Origin: Chitinophaga sp. YR573
GTDB lineage: Bacteria > Bacteroidota > Bacteroidia > Chitinophagales > Chitinophagaceae
Length of the DNA stretch: 64,000 nt
Assembly (NCBI RefSeq): GCF_900110995.1
Contig: NZ_FOJF01000001.1
Span: 265,199-329,198 of the forward strand
Direction: 5' to 3'
Shown here: one piece after another, positions 54,479-62,344 of the stretch
Numbering within the stretch: the stretch's first letter is position 1
How the letters are laid out: every line of letters begins with the position of its first letter
Position numbers and translations under genes: made by a program
Notes under the pieces: model-generated
What the model saw: only the letters and a program-made list of their open reading frames with translations
Told to the model about the DNA's origin: nothing
The model's database searches: none

Positions 54479-54634
54479 GGCTCCGGTAGGAGCCCCGTGT
54501 TTGTAGAAAATATAATATCCTCTTTAATTGACTCCGTAGGAGTCCCCTTCTATTCACGAATTAGGGGACTCCTACGGAGTCTGTGTTTTGTTATTTAATG
54601 CGTTTTCTACAAACACGGGGCTCCTACCGGAGCC
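54479..54634. repeat. Nested palindrome: perfect 32-bp arms enclosing perfect 19-bp arms
   Basis: Arms 54479-54510 and 54603-54634 are exact reverse complements (32 of 32). Each arm starts with its own small palindrome GGCTCCGGTAGGAGCC. Inside lies a second exact inverted repeat, 54530-54548 with 54563-54581 (19 of 19), again containing the palindrome GACTCCGTAGGAGTC. There is no convincing gene in it. It fills the first half of the 423-nt gap between the C1 peptidase and acylphosphatase genes. Confidence 0.9.
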
Positions 54635-54676
54635 TATCATGTTTTGTTACAAAAAGATATCAGCAGTGACAAAAAG

Positions 54677-54830
54677 AGACTCCGTAAGTACTACCTTTTC
54701 AGGTATTACCTACGGAGTCTTTCTTTTAAAGTTATCCCTGCCTTATACACAGGTAGCTCCTGGCGAACCGGAGCTATTTAGATCAGCAGTGTTGGCGCTG
54801 TCTGATCCGGCTCCCACGGGAGCCACCTGT
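54677..54830. repeat. Further related palindromes next to the nested repeat
   Basis: Unit 1: AGACTCCGTA...TACGGAGTCT (54677-54686 with 54711-54720, extended to 17 of 19), followed by TTCTTTT, terminator-like. Unit 2: ACAGGTAGCTCC (54749-54760) pairs with GGAGCCACCTGT (54819-54830). It encloses TAGCTCC/GGAGCTA, GATCAG/CTGATC (54781-54806) and GGCTCCC/GGGAGCC (54809-54824). The same ACTCC/GGAGT motif recurs throughout. Confidence 0.75.
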
Positions 54831-54854
54831 CTTATAGGATAATCATAGGGATGA

Positions 54855-55136
54855 TCAATGGATAACTTTAAACCCTTCAAAGTTTTGTAGTTCTCCTGCT
54901 GTAACAGTGACGTCTGTCACGTTTGCTAAAGGCGGGCCTTCCCAACACCACGCAATGAATTGTTCCATTGCATGTGCTTCTCCTTCTGCCGCTATCCATA
55001 CAGAGCCATCGGGTAAGTTCTTCACTTGCCCCCGGATACCTAAGTGGTCGGCGGTATTTTTTGCACTGGCCCTGAAAAAGACACCATGTACCCTTCCTTT
55101 AACAATAATGATTGAATGTAGTTGTCGCATATGCAT
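54855..55136 (-). CDS. acyP: Acylphosphatase
   Basis: 93 aa. VKGRVHGVFFRASA holds the phosphate loop with the catalytic Arg. GIRGQVKNLPDGSVWIAAEG supplies the catalytic Asn and the conserved G(W)V-N-D-G block. The enzyme hydrolyses acyl phosphates in the cytosol. The start could be either of two ATGs two codons apart. TAGCTTTG (55158-55165) upstream on the minus strand may be its -7 box. Confidence 0.93.
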   Translation of the reverse strand: MHMRQLHSIIIVKGRVHGVFFRASAKNTADHLGIRGQVKNLPDGSVWIAAEGEAHAMEQFIAWCWEGPPLANVTDVTVTAGELQNFEGFKVIH

Positions 55137-55157
55137 GCCTTACATTTATGAAAGCAC

Positions 55158-55165
55158 CAAAGCTA
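55158..55165 (-). promoter_or_regulatory. Possible -7 element of acyP
   Basis: Minus-strand TAGCTTTG lies 21 nt before the ATG. No matching TTG was found 17-23 nt further upstream. The rest of 55137-55423 shows nothing I can assign. Confidence 0.35.
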
Positions 55166-55423
55166 CGAAACAGGTTAACTATTATCCGGGTTTTAATGAA
55201 CGATTGAGGGAAACACAAACAATGAATGATACAGACCGGGTTCATAATATGACATAATTCAACAGTTTTATTCTGACCATTTATGACTTGATTATTATAC
55301 TATAACTAAACAATGAATATTCTCTTATCATGCCATATTCCACATTCATCAGTACGTGGTTAATATGGATCAAACACAGGTAATCTATACTTCAACTATA
55401 CCGCAGCGTCTTTTCTGATTATC

Positions 55424-56029
55424 CTATGCCGCATAATTAAACAGCGTCTTCTCTCTCTGTACCTCATGACCAAACACAAAATCCTTTACCACCTCATAAT
55501 TGCCACCACCTTCTGGTTTCCTCAGTAATGTGAAACTCCTGCACTGAAAACTGCGTACAAATATCTGGTTATTGAAATGATCATATACCTTCTGAAATTC
55601 AGTAGTAGTGATCGCTCTTGCTAATGCTATATGAGGTTTATATGCTGTAGGCTTTATTTCAAACTCCTGCAAAATCTTCGTATGCAATTCAGCTATAGGC
55701 TTGGGATTAGCTACATTCACATAAATAGTACGCTTATCATCACCATGCTGAAAATGATCAAACCGGGAAGTATACAGCGTGAAATTAGATTGCTTCTTTG
55801 CAATACTGTCCAGCAGACTAATAAAATCATCCTGGTACTTCTCAGGAAATACAGAGCGGAACAGACTAATATGCGCCTGTGAAACCCTGCTGCTATTCAA
55901 ACCCAGCTCCTGGGCGATTAATTGCTTCATGGCCTTCACATCATTGTTGATCTGAGTACCCGGAGTTACTACCAGCAGGTAATCATACAATGTTTCCTGC
56001 TCAAATGTTAAGTTGTTATTTGCTTGCAT
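55424..56029 (-). CDS. 2H phosphoesterase / 2'-5' RNA ligase-like protein
   Basis: About 201 aa from the ATG at 56027-56029; the frame starts two codons earlier at a TTG. The two HxT/S motifs of the 2H superfamily are present: QAHISLFRS (about 60) and KPHIALARA (about 135). Relatives hydrolyse or form 2'-5' or cyclic phosphate bonds in RNA or nucleotides; the specific substrate is unknown. A TATATTTG -7-like element lies at 56083-56090. It is monocistronic between acyP and tpiA. Confidence 0.85.
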   Translation of the reverse strand: MQANNNLTFEQETLYDYLLVVTPGTQINNDVKAMKQLIAQELGLNSSRVSQAHISLFRSVFPEKYQDDFISLLDSIAKKQSNFTLYTSRFDHFQHGDDKRTIYVNVANPKPIAELHTKILQEFEIKPTAYKPHIALARAITTTEFQKVYDHFNNQIFVRSFQCRSFTLLRKPEGGGNYEVVKDFVFGHEVQREKTLFNYAA

Positions 56030-56149
56030 AACCAAATAAGTTTAAGACTTAAAGTGTATTGGTTATTTGAATATTGACATCACAAATATACATTACAATA
56101 ATGACATTTACTAACTTTTTTAGTAATTTTTGCTAAATAATAACGCAAA

Positions 56150-56183
56150 CGGGGCACTGCCCGCCATCGCGAACAGTGCCCCG
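56150..56183 (-). terminator. Hairpin behind tpiA
   Basis: A 10-bp GC-rich stem CGGGGCACTG/CAGTGCCCCG, 19 nt past the tpiA stop. The following T content is weak (GTTTGCGTT). Confidence 0.6.
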
Positions 56184-56201
56184 CACTATATCTCAATATA
56201 A

Positions 56202-56963
56202 TTAAGCCAGTTTATGAATGATAGCAGCAAAATCTGCAGCTACCAGAGACGCTCCACCGATCAGACCGCCATCTACATCAGGAGATGCAAACAGTTCTTC
56301 TGCATTGGAAGGTTTCGCACTGCCACCATAGAGGATGCTCACATGTAAAGCCGCTTCCCTGCCGTATTTCGCAGCTATCTGGGAACGGATAAAAGCATGC
56401 ATGTCCTGCGCCTGTGCAGCACTTGCTGTTAAACCGGTGCCAATCGCCCAGATCGGCTCATAAGCGATCACCACATCCTTCAGTTGCTCTGCACTCAAAT
56501 GATACAGGCTTTCTTCCAGTTGTTTGGCTACATAATCATTCTGCGTTTCTGCCTTCCTGATTTCCAGCGGCTCTCCGCAGCAGAAAATAGGCTTCAGGCC
56601 ATTTGCCAGAGACAGATCAATTTTCTTAGCCAGGGCAGCATTGCTCTCCAGGAAATATTCCCTTCTTTCAGAATGGCCGATTATTACGTAATCAACTCCA
56701 ACAGATTTCAGCATCTCTGCAGATACTTCACCTGTATAAGCGCCGGACTTCTCAGAAGCAACATTTTGCGCTGCCAGGTAAAAACCAGGATTGTTCTTTA
56801 ACAATGACTTTGCCTTCACCAGGTAAGGAAAAGGAGTGGCTACCACTACTTCCTGACCGTCCTTCAGCTTCAGGCCAGCCTGCAAAATGTCATTGATCAA
56901 CTGTTCGCCCTGAGCCAGTGTCAGGTTCATTTTCCAGTTTCCAGCTACAATTTTTTTTCTCAT
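56202..56963 (-). CDS. tpiA: Triosephosphate isomerase
   Basis: 253 aa. Catalytic residues are in place: K11 in GNWKMN, H97 in IIGHSERRE, and E169 in AYEPIWAIGTG. The phosphate-binding GGSAKPSNA and GGLIGGASL loops close the barrel. It interconverts dihydroxyacetone phosphate and glyceraldehyde 3-phosphate. It follows the GlmU-like gene by 18 nt and is probably cotranscribed with it. Confidence 0.98.
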   Translation of the reverse strand: MRKKIVAGNWKMNLTLAQGEQLINDILQAGLKLKDGQEVVVATPFPYLVKAKSLLKNNPGFYLAAQNVASEKSGAYTGEVSAEMLKSVGVDYVIIGHSERREYFLESNAALAKKIDLSLANGLKPIFCCGEPLEIRKAETQNDYVAKQLEESLYHLSAEQLKDVVIAYEPIWAIGTGLTASAAQAQDMHAFIRSQIAAKYGREAALHVSILYGGSAKPSNAEELFASPDVDGGLIGGASLVAADFAAIIHKLA

Positions 56964-56981
56964 GTCTATCTAATTGAATAA

Positions 56982-58127
56982 TTAATTACCGGTTGATTGA
57001 TACACAGCTGTTAACAGCCGTTCTTCTGCTTCCCCCAATGTCTGCCCTTTAAACTGCATCCACACACCTGCATCCTTTATAGCTTCTGCTAACCTGTATT
57101 TCCCTTGTGCCCCCCAGGCAAATGAAGGCACAAACTTAGGCTGAAAATCGCCCCCAAAGATATTACTTGAAACACCGACTACGGTGCCTGTATTAAACAT
57201 TGTTCCTATTCCACAACGACTGTAGTCTCCCATGATCAGACCACACTTACGTCCTGCCGGGAAAGCTTCGTTACGGGCCTCCAGCCATACTTTCACTATA
57301 CTACCGTTGTTTTTCAGGTTAGAACAGGTGGTATTGCCTCCAAGGTTACACCATTCTCCCAGTACAGCGTCTCCCAGGTAGCCGTCATGGCCTTTATTGG
57401 AATAGCCAAACATGACTACATTCTTGATCTCTCCACCTCCTACACAACCGGGCCCCAATGAAGTGGCCCCGTAGATCTTAGTCCCCATTTTCAGTACACC
57501 TGCTTCTCCCAGTGCAAAAGGCCCTCTTATTAAACAACCTTCCATCACTTCTGCATTACGCCCTATGTAAATAGGCCCTGTACTGGCATTTAAGATACTA
57601 TGGTTCACTATTGCTCCTGGTTCCAGGAAGATATGCTCCCGTCCGCTCACCTTGTTATTCTCCGGCAAAGGAGCAGATTCCCGGCCGGCAGTCAGCAGCT
57701 CAAAATCATCCCGAAGGGCCTGATCGTTCAGCAGCATGATATCCCAGGGATAATTAATCATGCTTACCGGATCTGTAAAAGCTATCCTGGATGTAACATC
57801 CGGTATTTCCGCCGCCACTACCTTCGCCAGCACCGTATTATCCTTATATAACTCCTGCCCTGTTTCCAGGGAAAGTATCGCTTTCACTAATGTTTTAGAG
57901 GGAAGTATATGCCCGTTGATCAGGACATTGACAGTATGTTGCGTTATCGGGTATTTCTCCTGTAAATGGGGAACAGTAAAATAACTGGTACCGGTACCCA
58001 GGAACAGATCCCATTTTTCGCGGATAGTAAGAATACCCACGCGGCAAGCCGCTACCGGTCTTGTGTGAGTAAAGGGGAATAACAAATCGCGTGCGGGTGT
58101 GTCGAATAGAATGTAATTCCGCTCCAT
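56982..58127 (-). CDS. Alternative GlmU-like sugar nucleotidyltransferase/acyltransferase
   Basis: 381 aa. The N-terminal half (NYILFDTPARDLLFPFTHTRPVAACRVG) lacks the usual LAAGxGTRM nucleotide motif but matches the alternative bacterial GlmU family of Bacteroidota. The C-terminal half (about 165-360) has hexapeptide repeats of a left-handed beta helix (VNHSILNASTGPIYIGRNAEV, CLIRGPFALGEAG, NVVMFGYSNKGHDGYLGDAVLGEW). It probably makes UDP-N-acetylglucosamine for peptidoglycan and LPS. It lies directly upstream of tpiA. Confidence 0.85.
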   Translation of the reverse strand: MERNYILFDTPARDLLFPFTHTRPVAACRVGILTIREKWDLFLGTGTSYFTVPHLQEKYPITQHTVNVLINGHILPSKTLVKAILSLETGQELYKDNTVLAKVVAAEIPDVTSRIAFTDPVSMINYPWDIMLLNDQALRDDFELLTAGRESAPLPENNKVSGREHIFLEPGAIVNHSILNASTGPIYIGRNAEVMEGCLIRGPFALGEAGVLKMGTKIYGATSLGPGCVGGGEIKNVVMFGYSNKGHDGYLGDAVLGEWCNLGGNTTCSNLKNNGSIVKVWLEARNEAFPAGRKCGLIMGDYSRCGIGTMFNTGTVVGVSSNIFGGDFQPKFVPSFAWGAQGKYRLAEAIKDAGVWMQFKGQTLGEAEERLLTAVYQSTGN

Positions 58128-58144
58128 AAAGGCTAAAAATAAAA

Positions 58145-58171
58145 AATCCCATCGAAAAAGTCGATGGGATT
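58145..58171 (-). terminator. Terminator of rpmE2
   Basis: The stem AATCCCATCG/CGATGGGATT is followed on the minus strand by TTTTTATTTTT, 27 nt past the stop codon. Confidence 0.88.
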
Positions 58172-58197
58172 CTATTAATTATTTTGAAAGAGCCAGA

Positions 58198-58449
58198 CTA
58201 GGCTTTCTTTGCGTAACGTTTGTTGAACTTGTCGATACGACCAGCTGTATCCAACAGAATGTTCTTACCAGTGTAGAACGGGTGAGAAGTGTTGGAGATT
58301 TCCAGCTTAATTACCGGGTACTCGTTACCATCTTCCCATTTCAGCATTTCCTTAGAACTGGCGGTAGAACGGCTTAAGAAAGCAGTACCGTTAGACATAT
58401 CTTTGAATATTACAAATCTGTAATTTTCCGGATGGATTCCCTGTTTCAT
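58198..58449 (-). CDS. rpmE2: 50S ribosomal protein L31, type B
   Basis: 83 aa. Starts [17 protein letters not shown] and contains the family block [24 protein letters not shown]. It has no cysteines, so it is the zinc-free (C-minus) type. It is a structural protein of the large ribosomal subunit. It has a leader of about 75 nt and its own terminator, so it is monocistronic. Confidence 0.97.
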   Translation of the reverse strand: MKQGIHPENYRFVIFKDMSNGTAFLSRSTASSKEMLKWEDGNEYPVIKLEISNTSHPFYTGKNILLDTAGRIDKFNKRYAKKA

Positions 58450-58530
58450 TTGAATTAATTTTCTTTAGTTATCATACGCTAACCTCACACCTGGTTCGGT
58501 CTCATACGAATATTATTATAATACAGGCTG

Positions 58531-58558
58531 CAAAGGTAATAATATTTTTCAATTTCAA
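58531..58558 (-). promoter_or_regulatory. Promoter of rpmE2
   Basis: Minus-strand TACCTTTG (58531-58538) with a TTG 17 nt upstream (58556-58558). The resulting leader contains CGTATGA twice (CGTATGAGAC and CGTATGATAAC), possibly a control element. Confidence 0.55.
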
Positions 58559-58580
58559 CACCCCTGCAACCGAAATATTT

Positions 58581-59072
58581 TTAACTCTTCATATTTACAA
58601 ACTGGAAAGGTACACCCAGGTCCGCTTCCCTTACTTTCTGCATAACTTCCTGTAAATCATCGATTTTCTTACCAGTTACGCGCACAATGTCATCCATAAT
58701 GGCGGCCTGTACCTTGGTACCGGAATCCTTTATCAGCTTCACTACCTTCTTGGCATCTTCCTGCTTAATACCATTCCGCACCGGGATCTCCTTTTTATAT
58801 ACCTTGCCACTCTGGTAAGGCTCCTTACTCAGATCATAGATATTTGCATCCAGCCCATGACGCATTGTCCGGCTGATCAGCACATCTATCACCTGGGTCA
58901 GCTTCATATCACTCTCCACCTCCACGTTTAAAGTAAGGTCCTTCTTATTCAACTCCATTTCTACATGGGAACCCTTAAAATCAAACCGGGTGGTGATTTC
59001 TTTCTTTACAGTATTTATAGCATTATCAAGTGTTTGTGTATCCACTTTGCTAACAATATCAAAGGACGGCAT
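58581..59072 (-). CDS. yajQ: YajQ-family nucleotide-binding protein
   Basis: 163 aa, the standard length. It begins MPSFDIVSKVDTQTLDNAINT. The block EITTRFDFKGSHVEMELNKK and the late KKVVKLIKDSGTKVQAAI and VRVTGKKIDDLQEVM segments define the DUF520 fold of two ferredoxin-like domains. Members bind cyclic di-GMP or other nucleotides; the exact ligand here is unknown. Confidence 0.95.
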   Translation of the reverse strand: MPSFDIVSKVDTQTLDNAINTVKKEITTRFDFKGSHVEMELNKKDLTLNVEVESDMKLTQVIDVLISRTMRHGLDANIYDLSKEPYQSGKVYKKEIPVRNGIKQEDAKKVVKLIKDSGTKVQAAIMDDIVRVTGKKIDDLQEVMQKVREADLGVPFQFVNMKS

Positions 59073-59094
59073 AATTGAAATTATTTAGGAACAG

Positions 59095-59122
59095 CAAATA
59101 TACTTGAATAGCATGGAAACAA
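59095..59122 (-). promoter_or_regulatory. Promoter of yajQ
   Basis: Minus-strand TATATTTG (59095-59102) and a TTG 17 nt upstream (59120-59122); the -7 box ends 22 nt before the ATG. Confidence 0.5.
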
Positions 59123-59148
59123 AAACCCCGGGAATATACCCGGGGTAT
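59121..59148 (-). terminator. Terminator of the ECF sigma operon
   Basis: The stem ACCCCGGG/CCCGGGGT around AATATA is followed on the minus strand by TTTTTGTTT. It lies about 60 nt after the last gene of the operon and overlaps the yajQ promoter by two bases. Confidence 0.85.
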
Positions 59149-59207
59149 GTTGGCGGATTGAAGTCCGCTAACACGAGGTCACTTACAAGCGACCAACAAC
59201 TGATCTA

Positions 59208-59948
59208 TTAATCCATTTTGGAAACTTTTGACATACCGGAAGATGACTGGCTGATAGACGCATTACCTTTGTAACGCACATTTCCCATACCAGACACACT
59301 TATATCCAGCTTTTTATCCGCAAATACGTTCAGCTTGCCACTACCCGAAACCTCTACTCTTACATTATCTGAATGCAGATCGAACGCTTCTATATCACCG
59401 GAACCGGAAATCCCATAATTGGTAGAAGGGATATTCCCTTTCAGGTTCACCTTGCTGGAACCGGAGATCCGTACATTCAGTGCATTGGAAGTAAGGTCCA
59501 TATCTGCTACCGTACTGCCACTGAAAGAAAAAACTACCTTATCCCCTTTCAGACCACTTTTACTGTAAAAACCACCACTTCCGCTGGAATTCAACGCTTC
59601 CAGCTCCTCTACCGTCACATAAATATTGATTGTCTTCGAAGGCTTGATCTCATACCCTTTTTTAGTATTGATACGCAGTTCATTACCATCCACAGTAGTC
59701 TCGATATACTGTAACAGGTTATCATCCGCCTCTATCTGTATATCACGCTTACTGCCCTGCTGTATATATACATTGTAATTGCCGGAAGTACTGATACTCT
59801 TAAAAGCATTCTGTGCACGCACTTCCTGTTTGATAGTGCCGCTTCCTTTAATGCGTTCATTGCGGTCGCCTATAGTAAAAGAGCAAAGTACAAGCAAAGC
59901 GATCACTAACGGCCCATATAAGGACCGGCCAAAAAGTTGCGTTTTCAT
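59208..59948 (-). CDS. DUF2807 (head-GIN-like) exported protein
   Basis: 246 aa. After a signal peptide (LLVLCSFTIG), the sequence shows the DUF2807 core: IKQEVRAQNAFKSISTSGNYNVYIQQGSK, then LLQYIETTVDGNELRI, then many short beta repeats rich in SGSG (SSGSGGFYS, VRISGSSKVNL, GISGSGDIEAF, EVSGSGKLNVF). It probably forms a beta-helix or solenoid at the cell surface or in the periplasm. It is the last gene of an operon beginning with an ECF sigma factor, 40 nt after the previous gene. The role is unknown; an envelope-stress effector is an inference. Confidence 0.85.
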   Translation of the reverse strand: MKTQLFGRSLYGPLVIALLVLCSFTIGDRNERIKGSGTIKQEVRAQNAFKSISTSGNYNVYIQQGSKRDIQIEADDNLLQYIETTVDGNELRINTKKGYEIKPSKTINIYVTVEELEALNSSGSGGFYSKSGLKGDKVVFSFSGSTVADMDLTSNALNVRISGSSKVNLKGNIPSTNYGISGSGDIEAFDLHSDNVRVEVSGSGKLNVFADKKLDISVSGMGNVRYKGNASISQSSSGMSKVSKMD

Positions 59949-59988
59949 AATAAGAATTTTTTGATTGATGGATTTGTAGTTATAAAAA

Positions 59989-61077
59989 TCAGCGGCTGCT
60001 TAAAGCGATATCGCTGTATACTCCCTGGATATTTATTGAGGGCGACTGCTCACCTCCATTACCTGAAGTAGCGCTGTATATAAGGTTTGAATTCTTCTTA
60101 ATAGAATTTACGTTCTTTAATGACAGCTCACCTGTTTTAAGATCTCCGCTATTAAGCGTTGCCTTGAGCTGGAAACCGGTACTCTGTAAAAATCCCAGCT
60201 TTACATCCGCATAGGTAAGGTGCATATCCACTCCCTTAAATCCCGATGATACGTTTTTCACTTCCATATCGCCGTACACCAGGTTCGCATTGATTTCCGA
60301 CTGTACATCTGTAATATGAAAATCGGTATAGGTACACTTCGTAGTAATAGATCCTACTTTAGCGATAGTATAGTCATCATAGTTACCTTTTGCTTCCATC
60401 TTTCCTACCCATCCCAGCACGTATTCACTGTAATTGGAACTGGTGCTGAGTGATCCAACAGACTCACTACGGATATTGGAATAATTCGCTTTTATGATTA
60501 CCACATCTGCTTTTCCGATCTTCCCTTTCTGACAGTAATTCATATGCATTTCCAGCGGCCTCTGTGCTTCCTTGATATCATAATTACAGTAGTTCATCGA
60601 GATCACTGCAGGGAAAGAAAGTACATCTGTTATGACATCTCCGAAATTATTATCGATGATTAAACGTCCAAGATCTTCGGGTAAATACACCTCATAATCT
60701 ATGTTCACATAATCTTTCGAATCCTTTTTACCGCTACCCCAGGAAAACCACTTGCTGCCTGAGCCTGAAGGGTTATACACTGTTTGCAGACTAACGGTAT
60801 TACCACCTGAATTACTGGCAATATCTACCATGTCATTCGTTGCCTTCGCCTCATCTATCGTCTTACCAAAACCTGTAATCGTAATAGTCGCCTTGATTGT
60901 ATTCTTAGACCAGCTATGAATAATTACCTTACCGTATTTATTGGAAATGTTCAACGAGGTGGCATTACTACTATTGAACTCCTTAACGATGACTCTTTTA
61001 AATTCACTGTCTCCTTTAGATCCAAACGCAAACACTGGAAGTAACAGCAGTAACAGTATTTTAAATTTCTCTTTCAT
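59989..61077 (-). CDS. DUF4097-like beta-solenoid exported protein
   Basis: 362 aa. The signal peptide ends near VFAFGSKG. FKRVIVKEFNSSNATSLNISN starts the domain, and the middle consists of repetitive beta segments (YEVYLPEDLGRLIIDNNFGDV, ANYSNIRSESVGSL, AKGNYDDYTIAKVGSI, LTYADVKLGFL), resembling DUF4097/DUF2807 adhesin-like folds. It overlaps the anti-sigma-like gene by 17 nt. It is likely controlled by the linked sigma factor. Function unknown. Confidence 0.78.
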   Translation of the reverse strand: MKEKFKILLLLLLPVFAFGSKGDSEFKRVIVKEFNSSNATSLNISNKYGKVIIHSWSKNTIKATITITGFGKTIDEAKATNDMVDIASNSGGNTVSLQTVYNPSGSGSKWFSWGSGKKDSKDYVNIDYEVYLPEDLGRLIIDNNFGDVITDVLSFPAVISMNYCNYDIKEAQRPLEMHMNYCQKGKIGKADVVIIKANYSNIRSESVGSLSTSSNYSEYVLGWVGKMEAKGNYDDYTIAKVGSITTKCTYTDFHITDVQSEINANLVYGDMEVKNVSSGFKGVDMHLTYADVKLGFLQSTGFQLKATLNSGDLKTGELSLKNVNSIKKNSNLIYSATSGNGGEQSPSINIQGVYSDIALSSR

Positions 61078-61609
61078 AATTTGGTTGCTTTTGTGTAACG
61101 GGCTGCTTATCGTGCAGCTCGTCCAATATTTTATCCAGCAGGTCCATTTTCAACTGATAATAATGTATCATGGCTGCTTTTATACGTTCATTTCCGGGAT
61201 TTTGTATTAACTCGGTTTCCAGCACCTGGTAAGTTTCATTACGCAGTTCCAGTTCTTTACGGGCGGAACTATCCAGTCCTACTACGGAAGAAGGATATGC
61301 TTTAATAGCTGTTAACCGTTGTTCTATCTGGGATGTATAATACATTTTAGCATCCTGCAACTCAGGCGATACATTTTCCAGGTGTTGCGCCTTTTTCATC
61401 TGCAGAAACTGGAAAATCATTACACTGTTCACTACCAGCACCAGTACGGCTGCAGCTTTCAGCCAGTGACGTCCCATCATGTGTACAAGCCCTTTCTTAG
61501 GGGGCGCCAACTCCTTTTCCAGTTGCGCCCAAATGCCCGGCCCCGGGCCCTGCTCCTCAAAATCAGGCCGGTGTTGACTGATAAAATCCTCAAAACTCTT
61601 TTCTGGCAT
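61061..61609 (-). CDS. Putative membrane anti-sigma factor
   Basis: 182 aa. A cytosolic N-terminus (about 1-48; FEDFISQHRPDFEEQGPGPGIWAQLEKEL) precedes one transmembrane helix (about 49-69; WLKAAAVLVLVVNSVMIFQFL) and a helical periplasmic part. No zinc-binding HxxxCxxC motif is seen. It overlaps the sigma gene by one base (TGATG) and the next gene by 17 nt, the expected position for an anti-sigma factor. The assignment rests on topology and context. Confidence 0.7.
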   Translation of the reverse strand: MPEKSFEDFISQHRPDFEEQGPGPGIWAQLEKELAPPKKGLVHMMGRHWLKAAAVLVLVVNSVMIFQFLQMKKAQHLENVSPELQDAKMYYTSQIEQRLTAIKAYPSSVVGLDSSARKELELRNETYQVLETELIQNPGNERIKAAMIHYYQLKMDLLDKILDELHDKQPVTQKQPNYEREI

Positions 61610-62178
61610 CAGCGAATTACATTTTTTTGTTTAACGATCTGCCTCACTTTATCTTTTGCCCTCATGTACTGTGTTTTTACTGTAGACTCTGAAATATCCA
61701 GCATAGCGGCAATCTCCTTATGCGAATATTCTTCAAAGATATACAGGTTCAGTACTGTACGGTAGCCCTGCGGTAATACATGTATAGCTTCCTTAATCGC
61801 AGCCACTGTCCAGGCAAAACTATCTTCATCTACCGCTCCACGATCCTCTTCCACGTCTATATTGTCCACTTCTTCAAAATACACTTTCTTTTTACGCAAC
61901 CTGGAAAGACAGTGGTTTACCACAATCCTCTTGATCCAGGATGTAACACTGCTGGCACTCTCCAGACGTTCAATGTTCTTGAATATCTGCATAAAAGCCT
62001 CCTGCAGCGTGTCTTCCGCATCTGCAACATTTCCTGTCATACGCAAACAGATATTGTACATAGCCGCTGAATAAGCGTTGTACAGTTCCCGAAATGCGCG
62101 TACATCTCCTTTTTTGCACCTGTCTACCAGGTGGTCTGTTATGGTTGTCTGGTTCAAGTTGTTGGCGAATGCTTGCAT
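61609..62178 (-). CDS. ECF-type RNA polymerase sigma factor
   Basis: About 189 aa from the ATG at 62176-62178; the frame is open 27 codons upstream, but those residues are atypical. Region 2 (about 20-85) has FRELYNAYSAAMYNICLRMTG and DAEDTLQEAFMQIFKN. Region 4 (about 125-180) has LPQGYRTVLNLYIFEEYSHKEIAAML and ISESTVKTQYMRAKDKVRQI. It directs RNA polymerase to a regulon in response to release by its anti-sigma partner. It is the first gene of a four-gene operon. Confidence 0.93.
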   Translation of the reverse strand: MQAFANNLNQTTITDHLVDRCKKGDVRAFRELYNAYSAAMYNICLRMTGNVADAEDTLQEAFMQIFKNIERLESASSVTSWIKRIVVNHCLSRLRKKKVYFEEVDNIDVEEDRGAVDEDSFAWTVAAIKEAIHVLPQGYRTVLNLYIFEEYSHKEIAAMLDISESTVKTQYMRAKDKVRQIVKQKNVIR

Positions 62179-62272
62179 AATAAAGACATTATTTTGTGAA
62201 AAGGTTGCACTAGACAGGAAAAAAATTTCTTCCAAATCGTAACAAACGCTGATAACCAATCAATTGAGAGTT

Positions 62273-62307
62273 TAAAAAAGGACGCGATCTAACGAGAGAT
62301 CACGTCC
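62273..62307 (-). terminator. Terminator of the outer-membrane receptor gene
   Basis: GGACGCGATCT pairs with AGATCACGTCC (one G-U). On the minus strand TTTTTT follows, about 38 nt after the stop at 62345. Confidence 0.88.
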
Positions 62308-62344
62308 TATCCATCCTTATATGTACCTAAAACCTAGGTCGAAC

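Noticed and set aside
54479..54634. Retron-type msr-msd or integron attC site as an explanation of the long inverted repeat
   Set aside because: No reverse transcriptase or integrase is encoded anywhere in the window, and attC core sites are not visible.
54588..54842. 84-codon open frame on the plus strand inside the palindrome cluster
   Set aside because: Its sequence comes from the inverted repeats (contains ACCTACGGAGTC-type blocks), has no signal or domain pattern and no promoter.
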